DNA of 64,000 bases from Prorocentrum cordatum (GCA_963575745.1 CAUYUJ010015272.1:75001-139000); one strand, 5' to 3'. Shown: positions 32,221-41,801, counted from the stretch's first letter. Program-made: numbers and translations. Notes: generated from the letters alone by a model not told the origin.

Positions 32221-33647
32221 CACCTCAACCTTCTGCTCCTCCTCCTCCTCCTCCTCCTTCCCCTCCTCCTCCTCCTTGTCGCACCCCCCCTCTCCTGACC
32301 ATAGCCCTCGGCTCGGCCGGCCCGCCCGCCGGCTCAGTTCGGCCAAAAGGGGGGTGGGGAGGAGGAGGAGGAGGAGGAGGAGGAGGAGGAGGAGGAGGAG
32401 GAGGAGGACGAGGAAGGGCCGAGGGCGAGGGCGAGGGGGGGGGAGAAGGATCTGGATCATGAGGACGGCTCTTACGTTTTCCAAGGAACCGCGGCTCTAA
32501 TGAAGCCCCCATCGGGGCTTTCACGTTTCTCCAGGGATCGATGCTCCCATCTGGCTTCCGTGGGATGCCTCAGTTTTCCCAGGCATCGGGGCTCAGACCG
32601 TGCCTCCCTGGGGCTTCCACAGTCTCACAGGGAGTGAGGCTCATATCGAGCCTCCCTGTGCCCCCCGCGGTTTCCAAGGCATCGAGGCTCATAACGAGCT
32701 TCCACCTGGCTCCCACGTTTGTCCAGGGATCGACGTTCCCATCGAGCCTCCATGGAGCCCCCGCCTTTTCCCAAGCATCGGGATGTTTTTTTCCAGGCAG
32801 TGGGGCTCCCACCATTTTCCCTGGGGATCCCACGTTCTCCAAGGGATCGAGGCTCATATCGAGCTCCCCTGGGGCTCCTACGTTTTCCCAGGGGTAGGAG
32901 CTCTTCTCGAGCCCCTCATGGGACTCCAACGTCTTCCCAGGGATCAGGGCTCATCTCCAGCCTCTCTGGGGCTCTAGTGGTTTTTCAAGGGATCGGGCTC
33001 ATATCGAGCGTCCCGGGTGATTCCACGTTTTCCTAGGGATCGAGACTCATATCGAGTTCCCTTGGCCTTCACATGTTTTCCCAGAGATCGGGGCTCACAT
33101 CGAGCCCCGTGGGACTCTTACGTTTTCCCAGGGATCGGGGCTCCTCTCGGGCACCCTTGGGGGTCCAAGGCATCGGGGTTCCTTTCGAACATCTCTTTGG
33201 CCCCCGCGTGTTTCCAGGGATCGGGGCACAGATTGAGCCCCCTCTGTGGTTCACACGTTCTCCCAGAGATCGACGTTCTTACCGAGCCTCCATGGGGCTC
33301 TTACGTTTTCCCAAGGATCGGGGCTCCTCTCGACCCCCCTCTGGGGTTCCCACCTTTTTTCCACGGGTTGGGGTCCTTTCGAACCCCCCATGGGATGGGG
33401 CCACCACGTCTTCCCAGGGATCGAGGCTCATCTCGAGCCTCCCCCTTGGGATCCAACGTTTTCCAAGGGATTGAGACTCATATCGAGCTCCCCTGGGGCT
33501 CCTACGTTACCCCACGGGTCGGAGCTCCTTCTACTCCTGTTCGTTTTCCTTTTATCCTCGCCCTTGTCCTCCTCCCAGCTGCTTCTCCTGCCGTGCCTCC
33601 TGGTCGTCCTCGTCCTCCGCCACTTCGTCCTGATGCTCCTCCTCCTC

Positions 33648-33679
<32 letters not shown>

Positions 33680-33699
33680 GCTGCACCTCTCTTTCGGAG
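32221..33699 (+). repeat. Intron-like gap filled with CTC/GGA tracts and the 48-bp minisatellite
   Basis: CTC units (32235-32270), GGA units (32355-32410), then about 1 kb of CCTCCCTGGGGCTCC units of the 29.1-kb family (32480-33530), then GTCCTC units up to a TTCGGAG acceptor-like end at 33699. The SWIM domain expected at the transposase C-terminus lies after this gap, so it is best read as an intron. A canonical GT donor is not obvious. The continuous frame from 33017 is a repeat artefact until 33700. Confidence 0.65.
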
Positions 33700-34783
33700 G
33701 GGGCCCAACGGGAAAATGCCCTACTGTGCGAACGTCGCCGATGATGCGGAAGAAGCGGATGCTGCCTACGGGGTGTACCGTGCATTGCAGCAGGGCCAAG
33801 TTGTGAAGCACCAGCAGTTGAAACAGCAGGCCAACGCGCACATTTTCTACCACTTCCGTGGTGAATCGAGGTGCACATGCCTGTCGTTTTTCCCAGAGAG
33901 GCGTTGCAAGCATTCTCTTGCAGCGAGCCTGACTGCTGGCCTTCTGGAGGTGCCGCTGGAGGACGATGACACCCCGTTGGCGGTTGGTTCAAGGGGTCGC
34001 AGGGCCAGGGCCGGAGACCGCTACTCAAAGAGCAACACAGCAGAGGCTCTGCTCGAAACCCTCGCCAAGTTCTTGCCCGCCACGGCGGCGCCAGGAAACG
34101 AATCCCAAGCGAAGCAGCTGTTGTGGGCTCCGCCAGCCAAGCGAACTGCGGGAAAGCAGCGCCAAAGGGAAGAATGCTTCATGTGTGCTGGCGCTCACAG
34201 TTTGGACAAATGCCCTCTGGTGCCTCCAGGCTTTTGGGAGACTTGTACAAAAGCGAGTGCTGGGACGCTCCGCGCAGCGCATAGGTCGGCCGACACCATA
34301 TTCGTCCCTTCAGCGGGAGCGACAGTGCACCGCGTGGCCGGTGACGGGAATTGCCTTTTCCATGCATTTTGCTTGGCCAGGGCGAAGGTGAATGTCCACG
34401 CGGCGGCGGGGGACGGCGCTGTGTTGCGGAAGCGCGTGGTCACGCACATATCGAGCAACTTAAATCACATGCACAACGGCCTCAGTTACAAGGAGTGGGT
34501 GCTGCACGCACTCGGGTGGGCGCCTGCCGAATACAGGGCCAATGTGCTCGACTCCCGCGTGCACGGCTTGGCCAGCAACACGTTCGCAGGCGTGCTGGAG
34601 GTGGGGGTCATAGCGAGTCTCACTGGATGCCACGTGCATGTGTTCGAGAAGGTGCAAGGCGGTTACCAACGCATCAGCGAAGCACTTCCTGTGGACGGCG
34701 AGCCCGCGAACGTGATCCCGACTTCGGCAAACCACGTGAGCGTCGTGTGGACTGGCCACTACGACGCCCTGGTCTTGAGGTAG
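33700..34783 (+). CDS. MULE exon 2: SWIM finger, CCHC-like knuckle, OTU cysteine protease
   Basis: This is open to a TAG at 34781-34783. The first ATG is at 33716, but as an exon it would begin after the AG at 33698-33699. First is a SWIM finger, CTCLSFFPERRCKH (C-x-C-x8-C-x-H, from 33872), the usual C-terminal module of MULE transposases. Next is a shortened CCHC knuckle, CFMCAGAHSLDKC (from 34175). Then comes an OTU-type domain with HRVAGDGNCLFHAF (Asp codon 34343, catalytic Cys codon 34352) and WTGHYDALVL (catalytic His codon 34757). OTU enzymes are de-ubiquitinating cysteine proteases. MULEs carrying Ulp1-type proteases are established; an OTU in this place is an analogous arrangement. 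It could be a separate gene, but SWIM next to the transposase argues for one spliced protein. Confidence 0.8.
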
Positions 34784-34909
34784 CAGCGTGGCTCTTCACC
34801 CACGGCGGCGTGGGCGAGCCGCGCCTCTCTCTCCGCAGCGCCCCATGCGTGACGATGGCGAGTTGATTTTCCATGCCAGGAATTGCACGGGGGCGTCTGC
34901 GGCGCGCGA

Positions 34910-35455
34910 AGAAAATCTCTTCCTAGGAATTCGTAGGTTTCGGTGGGATTCGCTAGGAATCCATAGGTTTCGGTAGGAGTCGCTCGGACTCCATAGGTTT
35001 CGGTAGGATTCGCAAGGGAATCCATAGTTTTCGGTGGGATTCGCAAGGGATTCATAGATTTCTGCGTATTTCGCTCGGAATCTAATGGTTTCTGCAAATT
35101 TCTGTAGGAATCCACAGGTTTCGGTAGGATTTGCAAGGAAGTCATAGGTTCCGGTAGGATTCGCAAGGAATGCTTAGGTTTCGGTCGGATTCGCAAGGGA
35201 TCCATAGGTTTCGGTAGGATTCGCCAGGAATCCAGTTTCGGTCGGATTCGCCCGGAATCCATAGGTTTCTGCAAATTTTTGTAGGAATCCATAGGTTTCG
35301 GTAGGATTCGCAAGGAATCCATAGGTGTCTGCAAATTTCTTTAGGAATCCATAGGTTTCGGTAGGACTCGCTCGGACTCCATAGGTTTCGATTCGCTAGA
35401 AATCCATAGGTTTCGGTAGGATTTGCCAGGAATCCATAGGACTCCTTGCCTGTGT
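34910..35455. repeat. 30-bp minisatellite near the MULE right end
   Basis: About 17 diverged units of GGAATCCATAGGTTTCGG followed by TAGGATTCGCAA. The minus-strand frames reading NPTETYGFLA repeats are artefacts of the 30-bp period. Confidence 0.9.
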
Positions 35456-35499
35456 GCATAGGGTTCTGCATCCAACAAGCATGTGCGCACCAGCGAGGC

Positions 35500-35602
35500 G
35501 AGGTGAGACGGTGAAGCCGGGCAGCCGACCAGCCGGTCAGCCTGTGAAGGGCCCCATCTGGCCGGTGAAGGGTCCCATCCGGCCGGTGAAGGCATTTTTC
35601 TC
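35500..35602 (-). repeat. MULE right terminal repeat
   Basis: The reverse complement reads GAGAAAAATGCC, then TTCACCGGCCGGATGGGACC, then TTCACCGGCCAGATGGGG, then more diverged CACAGGC and CACCG units. It matches the left end in inverse orientation. Confidence 0.75.
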
Positions 35603-35612
35603 ACGCGAAAGG
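35603..35612 (+). repeat. Target-site duplication, right copy
   Basis: ACGCGAAAGG, identical to 27359-27368. Confidence 0.75.
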
Positions 35613-36480
35613 GGGGGTGATAATTCTCGGGGGCGGGGCGGGTGGGCGGGGGGTGGGGGTGGGGGGGTAGAGTCTATTTTGTTTTTAGAATGGAGAACCT
35701 ACGATGTGCAATTTTTTTTGCGCATTGTATGTTGCGCAGTCTACGCGGTGCACTCTAGCAGTTGCGCACGCAATATGGCGCAATCAGCGTCGCGCACTCT
35801 ATGTTGTGCAAACTCTGCAGCGCAATCCATGCGGCGCAACATCGGCTGTGCAACCTGCGCGGCGCAACTCGCCCTGCCGAACTTGAATTTGTCAACTCCA
35901 TTGCTCGCGCAATCATCCCGCCCGCCAATTTGCAATTTAGTTAGCGAAGCCCTTGTGGCGGGGATTGCGGTGGTTGCTCGGCGCTGGCTGGCGCGTCGCC
36001 GCGGCCGCGCACGCGCGCGCGGGCTCCCGCGCAGATTCGCTGCCGGCTAGTCTGGCGCGATCGACGCGGCCGCGGTGGCGCTGGCCGCCGGGGATTTCGC
36101 GGCGCGACTCGCAGACCGCTGCGGCGCGCGGGCAGGATAGTGCGAGTCGATGACTCGGGCGGGCGCGGCATCATGGCGACGTCGGCGCCGGCGGACGCGA
36201 TCATGTTCGTCGCGATGCTTGTCGCGGCGATGACGATGGCGACGGCAAGGCCGATGACGGCGCTGATGCTGGTCACGCCGATGACCGCGATGGTTTCCGC
36301 GCGTCGGTGATGAAGTTTGCATTGGGACTTCGACGTGCGCGAGCGGTCGACGGGCGCGAGTGGCCCGCGCGGCACTACTTGACTGGGCGAGCGCCCCCCC
36401 CGCCCTAGCACGCGCGCAAGGGCGTTCGAATGATTTCGACATGCGCGCGCGAGGGGCCCGTTGGTCCAATTTGGAGAACA
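35613..36480 (+). repeat. Dispersed repeat DR1, right part of the interrupted copy
   Basis: It resumes with the G-rich middle and TAGAGTCTATTTTG, as in copy c (CAGAGTCTATCTTA). An array of GCGCAAC/TGCGGCGCAA words (35700-35880) follows, then the core from about 35880 to the CGCGCAAGGGCGTTCGAA tail. Confidence 0.75.
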
Positions 36481-36743
36481 TTTTGAAGCACGCAGTTTTT
36501 TCTGGTGTTGAGCAGTCCTTCCGCCGTGCCACGTTTTTGATTGTCGAGACATTCGGTTTGGAATTCCTTTCAGAAGCCATCGTTGCCGGCGGATTTCGGC
36601 GCGCGCGCGACGACGCGCGCGCGCGTCGCCCCATTAGTTGTTGGATTTTCGAGAACGATCGGTTTTTGATAAGCGAGTGTGCGTGCTTAGTTTTGTTTGC
36701 GTAGGATGGGCTGGCCTGGCCGGAGTGGCGCGAGCATTTGCAT

Positions 36744-37165
36744 TTACGAATGATGGGGCAGAGTCGCATGTAAACCGATCGATCATCCCGACTTCGGGGG
36801 GGGAGGGGGGGGGGAAATTCCGTTTTAGTTGAGGGAATCCACGTGGTGCAATCGATGTGGTGCATTTTATGTTGCGCATTCTTCTATGTGGCGCAATCTA
36901 CGCGGTGCAACCCACTCTGCCGAACTTGAAGTCCACCCACCTGCCCGCGACTTGGTTTGCAAATCCCATGTGGCGGCGATTCCGATGGTTAATTGGCGCT
37001 GTTTGGCGCGTCGCTGCGGCCGCGTTAGCGCGCGCAGGCTCGCGGCCGGCTCGAACGGGGCGGTCGACGCGGCCGCGGCGGCGCTGGCCGCCGGGGATTT
37101 CGCGGCGCGTCTCGCAGACCGCGCTGGCGCGCGGGCAGTGCATTGCGAGTTGGCGAGTCGGGCGG
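36744..37165 (+). repeat. Dispersed repeat DR1, copy e
   Basis: Head (ATGATGGGGCAGAGTCGCAT), G-rich middle, GTGGTGCAATC words, and core up to GGCGGACGCGGCATCACGG. The tail differs from the other copies. Confidence 0.7.
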
Positions 37166-37346
37166 ACGCGGCATCACGGTGACGTCGACAAAACCAGCGA
37201 AAGCAGCGGGGGAGAGAGTAACCCATCAAGGAAAAGTGAATCGGCGGACGAGAGGATGCCGAGCTGGACACAAGAATGGGGGGTTGCTGGGCTCGACGAA
37301 GGGCGCTGGGCCGGGCAGCTGAGGCGCGGGCGCTAACGGGGCGAGG

Positions 37347-37799
37347 ATGGCCGCCTCATTCTTCCCCAAATTGTGCGGCATCCCCATTGAATCATTGAGC
37401 CATGGCGGCTCAGCAGCGGCGGTGCCCCCCTTGCGAACGCGAGCAAGGTGGCGCGGTCGTCGCTCCCATATCAGAGAATCCATGGGCTCGGCCCGCGTCG
37501 GAGATTCGATGTTCTGTGTTGCGCGCGGTCGTTGCGCATCTTTCGGGGTCGTCCGGGGGCTTTCTTGGAGCCTTGTTGGAACGCCCTTGGGCGGCCCTGC
37601 ATCGCAGGGCCTGCGGCCCCCCCCGTGCAGAGCAGAAAACATCATCTCCGCCTTGCGCCGGATCCATAGTTTCTTTGCTGACATTTGTCCAAACCTCTTT
37701 CGGGCATCTTCGCGCATGGGCAGCATAGGGGGGCCCAAGCGGGCTCTAGGAAAGTTCGGGGCCATCTTGGGGGAGCCCGCTGGGGCTGCAAAAACATGA
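37347..37799 (+). CDS. Possible protein of unknown function; strand uncertain
   Basis: The plus-strand frame from ATG 37347 gives 150 residues with mixed composition (MAASFFPKLCGIPIESLSHG, later HSFFADICPNLFRASSRMG). The minus strand is open over the same stretch (37226-37765), with an equally protein-like part (DARKRFGQMSAKKLWIRRKA). Only one, or neither, can be real. No motif decides it, and neither frame has a recognisable family. It may be a conserved non-coding repeat, since no introns, tracts or leader matches border it. Confidence 0.25.
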   Translation: MAASFFPKLCGIPIESLSHGGSAAAVPPLRTRARWRGRRSHIRESMGSARVGDSMFCVARGRCASFGVVRGLSWSLVGTPLGGPASQGLRPPPCRAENIISALRRIHSFFADICPNLFRASSRMGSIGGPKRALGKFGAILGEPAGAAKT

Positions 37800-38002
37800 A
37801 GTCGCGCAATCCGTTTTCCTTGTTTGTGACAGCGTTACGCGCGTTAATTTGTTAGCTGTCTGAAGGCTCCATGATGGCCCCGAGATGCTTCCAGCGTGGC
37901 CCCGAACGCAATCGACGCAGACCGTTTTTGGAACGGCGTGCCTAAAATTCAAAACTGGAAGCAGATCTCGAACCCCCCCCGTCCTCCGCCCATCCTCATC
38001 AT

Positions 38003-38017
38003 GTAGCCATTTTGGCT
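38003..38017 (+). other. Relict DinoSL-like sequence
   Basis: GTAGCCATTTTGGCT is an exact 15-base match to the core of the dinoflagellate spliced leader. The last SL bases (CAAG) are replaced by TTGG. Such relicts arise when a trans-spliced mRNA is reverse-transcribed and reinserted. No convincing coding frame follows; a minisatellite begins 110 bases downstream. Confidence 0.5.
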
Positions 38018-38129
38018 TTGGTCGCTTTGGTTCAATGCCACGGGTCTCCAGTTGTCGCCGACGAGGACGAACGCGCGTAGATTTTACATGGCCCCCCTAG
38101 GCGCCGCCCAGGGGGGCGCGCGCAACATA

Positions 38130-38425
38130 GATTTTATAGCATCGCCGAGCACGGGGCAGCCAAAAGGCTCGGCGCCGCAGGCGCGAGCCCCGCAGGATTC
38201 AGCGCCGATGAAGCTAGGGGCGCGAGCCCAAAAGGGCCCCGCGCCCGAAGCTTCCCTGGCGCGAGCCCCGAAGGGTTCGGCGCCGCCGGCGCGAGCCCCG
38301 AAGGGTTCGGCGCCGATGAAGCTAGGAACGCGAGTCCCGACGGGTTCTGCGGTCGAAGCTTCCCGGGCGCGAGCCCCGGAGGGTTCGGCGCCGCGGGCGC
38401 GGGCCCCGAAGGGTTCAGCGCCAGT
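38130..38425. repeat. GCGCGAGCCCCGAAGGG minisatellite
   Basis: Units of about 27-30 bp (GGCGCGAGCCCCGAAGGGTT) are arranged with GATGAAGCTAGG and GAAGCTTCC variants in a period of roughly 120 bp. The Ala/Pro/Ser-rich frame is a repeat artefact. Confidence 0.85.
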
Positions 38426-38451
38426 TTTTTGTTGTTTTTGCTTTCCTTCTT

Positions 38452-38545
38452 TATTTATTTATTTCTCTTTCTCTTTCTCTTTCTCTGTCTCTGTCTCTTT
38501 CTCTTTCTCATTATCTTTCTTTTTCTTTTTCTCTTTCTCTTTCTC

Positions 38546-38633
<88 letters not shown>
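38452..38633. repeat. CT/TTTCTC microsatellite
   Basis: TTTCTC units followed by about 80 bp of pure CT. Confidence 0.95.
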
Positions 38634-38636
<3 letters not shown>

Positions 38637-38739
38637 CTTTTTCGCGCGCGCGGGGCGCGGTGCGCGCGCGCGCGCGTGCGTGCGTGCATGTGCGTTTGTG
38701 GGCGACCACGCGTATATGTGTAACGATGTGCGTGCGTGT

Positions 38740-38742
<3 letters not shown>

Positions 38743-38793
<51 letters not shown>
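38743..38793. repeat. Homopolymer of 51 T
   Basis: An uninterrupted T run after a CGTGCGTG tract. It could be the complement of a poly(A) tail of an old retrocopy on the minus strand. Confidence 0.95.
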
Positions 38794-39033
38794 CCTTCTT
38801 CCTTTGTTTGTTTTATTTATATACGTATACACATCAACCCACATGCTTTATATACATATACACATGCACCTGCATGCGCATGTGCACATGCATATACGTA
38901 TACCATAGAGAGGGAGAGGGGTGGATGCGGAGTGGATATGTGCATTCGTGAATGTGCATGCAAATATGTGCGCGCGGCACTTACAGTCATATTATGTGTG
39001 TATATCTGTATATGTGTGTATATAGATATATAG

Positions 39034-39490
39034 ATGGCAACGTGTCCCTGCCCTTTGCCCAGACGGCCTGCCCCGCGACGCTTGGAGCTGCTGCGGGTCC
39101 ACGATGCCGCTCGAGGACCTTGCCGCGGCGGGCGTGGAGGTCGCGCCGGGCCCCCCGCCGCCGCCAGACCCCAACGATCACCCGCGATGGCCTTCCGCCC
39201 CAAGGGCGCGGAGAGCGATGGCGCAGCCCCAGGTCCGACGCGTTCGCCTCTGCCGCCGGGCCGCTTGCGTTCAGGGGCGCGGACGTGGAGCTCCTGGCAG
39301 CCAGTGTCAACCATCTCATCAAGTTCGACATCGAGCGTCGCTCCCTTCAGGTGCAGAGGGGTTTCGCCCCGGGCGCGACTTCCTGAACAACGTCGCCCTC
39401 CTCGACGGCGCTGCTCGTCGGGTCGGCCATTCTTCTGCCAGAGACCAACTCCAGCCGATGATCGCCGCCGAGCAAACCCCCTCTTAAATT
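39034..39490 (+). pseudogene. Possible decayed coding fragment
   Basis: Two frames in series look protein-like. Frame 0 gives FRGADVELLAASVNHLIKFD then ERRSLQVQRG, and frame 2 then gives FRPGRDFLNNVALLDGAARR. A single indel near 39,360 would join them. Upstream the frame-2 part starting MPLEDLAAAGVEV is less certain. No family is recognised. On both sides lie microsatellites and C or G runs, so this could equally be an isolated exon. Confidence 0.3.
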
Positions 39491-39739
39491 TTAACCCCCC
39501 TGAAACCCCTTTCGCGGGCGTATCCCCCCCCCCCCCCCGCGCGTCCTCCAAGGTGCGTTGCTGTGCATTGCAATCATGTGCGTTGCTGTGCATTGCGCCA
39601 TCGTTGCCTCGGAACGAGTCGCCGTATTCGTCGCCGACGTAGTGAGTATTATCTGAGTTCCACTCGTCGCCACGGCTGTCCTTTTTTCAACCCTCTTTCA
39701 TTGCAGCCCCATGGGCTGCATCGAGGATGCCGTCGATGG

Positions 39740-39995
39740 GCAGCAACCAATGGGATGCAATGTGTAGGGGCCAGCGTGCGGGGTGCCATCTAGGTCGAAG
39801 GCCCTATGGGGTAACATATGAAAGCGCAATCCATGAATTGATGGGATGAGTTCTACTGGGCGACCATATGGGGTGCAATCTGAAAGATGCAATATTTTGG
39901 GTGCGCCCCAGGGGTGCGCTCTATGGGGTGCAACGTGCGAGGTGCAATCTATGCGATGCGATCTACGGGGTGCAATCCATTGGGTGTCGCGCAGA
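39740..39995. repeat. GGGGTGCAATCTATG-type repeat
   Basis: Degenerate units of about 20 bp with TGGGGTGCAATC and AGGTGCAATC words. They resemble the GTGGTGCAATC words inside DR1. Confidence 0.65.
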
Positions 39996-40174
39996 ATCAC
40001 TGCTAGCTGTCCGCGCCGACAGCAATATTACCAAGCGGCGGACTCTTGTCCGAAAGTCAACAATCCTTCTCCTCCTCCCACCCCTCAGTTTCCTATTATT
40101 CCCCCCCCTTCTCCTGCTCCTCGTTTCCTCCCCCATCCCCCTCCCCCTCCTCGTGCTTCCCCCCACCCCTCTGT

Positions 40175-40176
40175 AG

Positions 40177-40238
<62 letters not shown>

Positions 40239-40270
40239 ATATCTATATATGTATATATATATATATATTT

Positions 40271-40366
<96 letters not shown>

Positions 40367-40415
40367 CTCTCTCTCTCTCTCTCTCTCTCTCGCTCTCTCT
40401 CTCTCTCTCGCTTTC
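40175..40415. repeat. CT microsatellite with homopolymer of 94 T
   Basis: CT repeats, a short ATATAT stretch, 94 uninterrupted T (40273-40366), then CT repeats again. Confidence 0.95.
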
Positions 40416-40617
40416 GGGGCCCCCTCCCCTCCTCCCTCTCGTCCCCCTCCCCCCCTCCCCAGTTTGGCCCCTGGCTCTCCTCCTAGTTCTCCTCTTCAAT
40501 CTCCCACAGCTACTCTCTCTCATCGCCTGCTTGGCTTTTCCACTTGTTGCTGCGTCGGCTCAAACAGGTCTGGGCCCAGCACGTTGCAGCGCACACCGGT
40601 TCCAGCCATCAGAGACG

Positions 40618-40989
40618 ATGGCATCCCAGAGCCAACCCGAGTCGTCGAGCAAAAAGGAGAGGGCTGCCACCAAACGCGCCAGGGTTGAGGCTGAGGCTGA
40701 CCATTTCGCCAAAGGCATGGCCACCATCACAGGGAATGCGCTCAGTGGTGAGCTCACGTATATCAATAATGAGCTGAGCAAGGATATGGGTCTCGCTTGT
40801 ATCGTGGCCAGCATGATGAGACAGGGCACGTTGAAAGAGTGTCTGACCATGACCAGTGACAAGCTGCCCACCCCAACCAAGGAGAAGACCAAGCCCATGC
40901 GCAGGCTTCGCAAGCAGGTGACGAAGTTCGAGAAGCTCTCTGAGTCCGAGTGCCAGGCCCGCTGCGCGGCCGATTGCCCCCTGGATTAA
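40618..40989 (+). CDS. Unknown protein, exon 1
   Basis: The ATG at 40618 begins MASQSQPESSSKKERAATKR, a typical disordered basic N-terminus. It continues into an ordered helical stretch (NNELSKDMGLACIVASMM, LRKQVTKFEKLSESECQARC). The frame closes with TAA at 40987-40989. No domain is recognised. The downstream block from 41,802 has similar codon quality on the same strand, so the two are probably exons of one gene, with the apparent stop lying just inside the intron. Otherwise this is a complete 123-residue protein. It lies 250 bp after a CT/T tract. Confidence 0.55.
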   Translation: MASQSQPESSSKKERAATKRARVEAEADHFAKGMATITGNALSGELTYINNELSKDMGLACIVASMMRQGTLKECLTMTSDKLPTPTKEKTKPMRRLRKQVTKFEKLSESECQARCAADCPLD

Positions 40990-41801
40990 TTGGGTCCACG
41001 CCCCGTGCACACATGCACACCCGTATAAGTGCGCATGTGCATATACTCGTGCATGGTTCGATGGTTGTACGTTTGATGTGTGTGCAAATGTGCTTGTAAA
41101 TATGTACGCATGCCTACGTGTATGCAAGCTTACGCGCAATCACGGTGACAAAGTACAATAGTGCTTGAGCTCGCGTGCAATCGTGCATGCGTGCGCATGC
41201 CCTTGCGAGCGTAGATGTCTACGCGTATGCACTTACACATGCAGTCATTCGTACGCGTTCAAACCCATGCATGCATACAGGCATGCGCGCGTAAGTACTT
41301 ACTAAATGCGTGCACGCATGCGAACGGACATGCGTATTTTTGTGTACATGATTGGATGATTGTGTTTAGGTGCTATGTGTTATTTGAGTTTTTGTGTTTT
41401 GTGTTGTTTTGTTTTAAGGGGTGAGCGCACTTGCGCGCGTAATCGCGCGCGCATGTGCAGGTTCGTACGCGCCGCGAGTACACGCACTATACACGCTGAC
41501 GTGACGTCATGCGTTCACTCGCGTGCGTCTCTAAAGCTCTTCGCATGCAAATGCGCAATAATGCCGCTTAGCGTGCGAGCGAGTCGGCGCGTATATACCT
41601 GACATTGGGCGTAGGCGTAGGCGTTTCCACGCTCGCTCGTTAAGGTGAATGGGTATATTAGTGTACGTATGTATGCGTGTACTGTCGCACGTTTCGTTGT
41701 GCGTCTCAACGTTCGTGCGTGAATATGCGCGCATGCATGTGCGCGCGAACACCGACGCCCTGGAATGTACGGGGCGCGTGGCCCAATTAGCCAGTAGACT
41801 C
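40990..41801 (+). repeat. Intron-like tract of alternating purine-pyrimidine DNA
   Basis: It is dominated by GCATGC, TGCGTGTAT and CGCGCGCATG words over about 750 bp, with potential to form left-handed DNA. It ends at CCAGTAG (41796-41802), the likely 3' splice site of the following exon. No clear GT donor can be fixed at the 5' end. Confidence 0.5.

Larger units (their letters stand above)
27369..35602 (+). mobile_element. MULE (Mutator-like) DNA transposon, apparently complete
   Basis: The 8,234-bp element is bounded by a 10-bp duplication and by TIR-like ends whose inner parts are reverse complements (TTCACCGGCC followed by TGGGACC, in two to five tandem copies). The outermost 12 bases align without gaps at both ends but match weakly. 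Inside, in order: a unique stretch (27.48-28.13 kb); a 930-bp GAT microsatellite; a 48-bp repeat array; a transposase exon with WRKY/GCM1-like finger and DDE core; a repeat-filled intron; an exon with SWIM, CCHC and OTU domains; and a 30-bp minisatellite. The element sits in a DR1 repeat whose other copies lack it. Both coding exons are free of stops, so it may be recently active. Confidence 0.8.

Noticed and set aside
33017-33699. N-terminal extension of the SWIM/OTU ORF
   Set aside because: This part is the 48-bp minisatellite and GTCCTC repeats. Protein character begins after the AG at 33,699.
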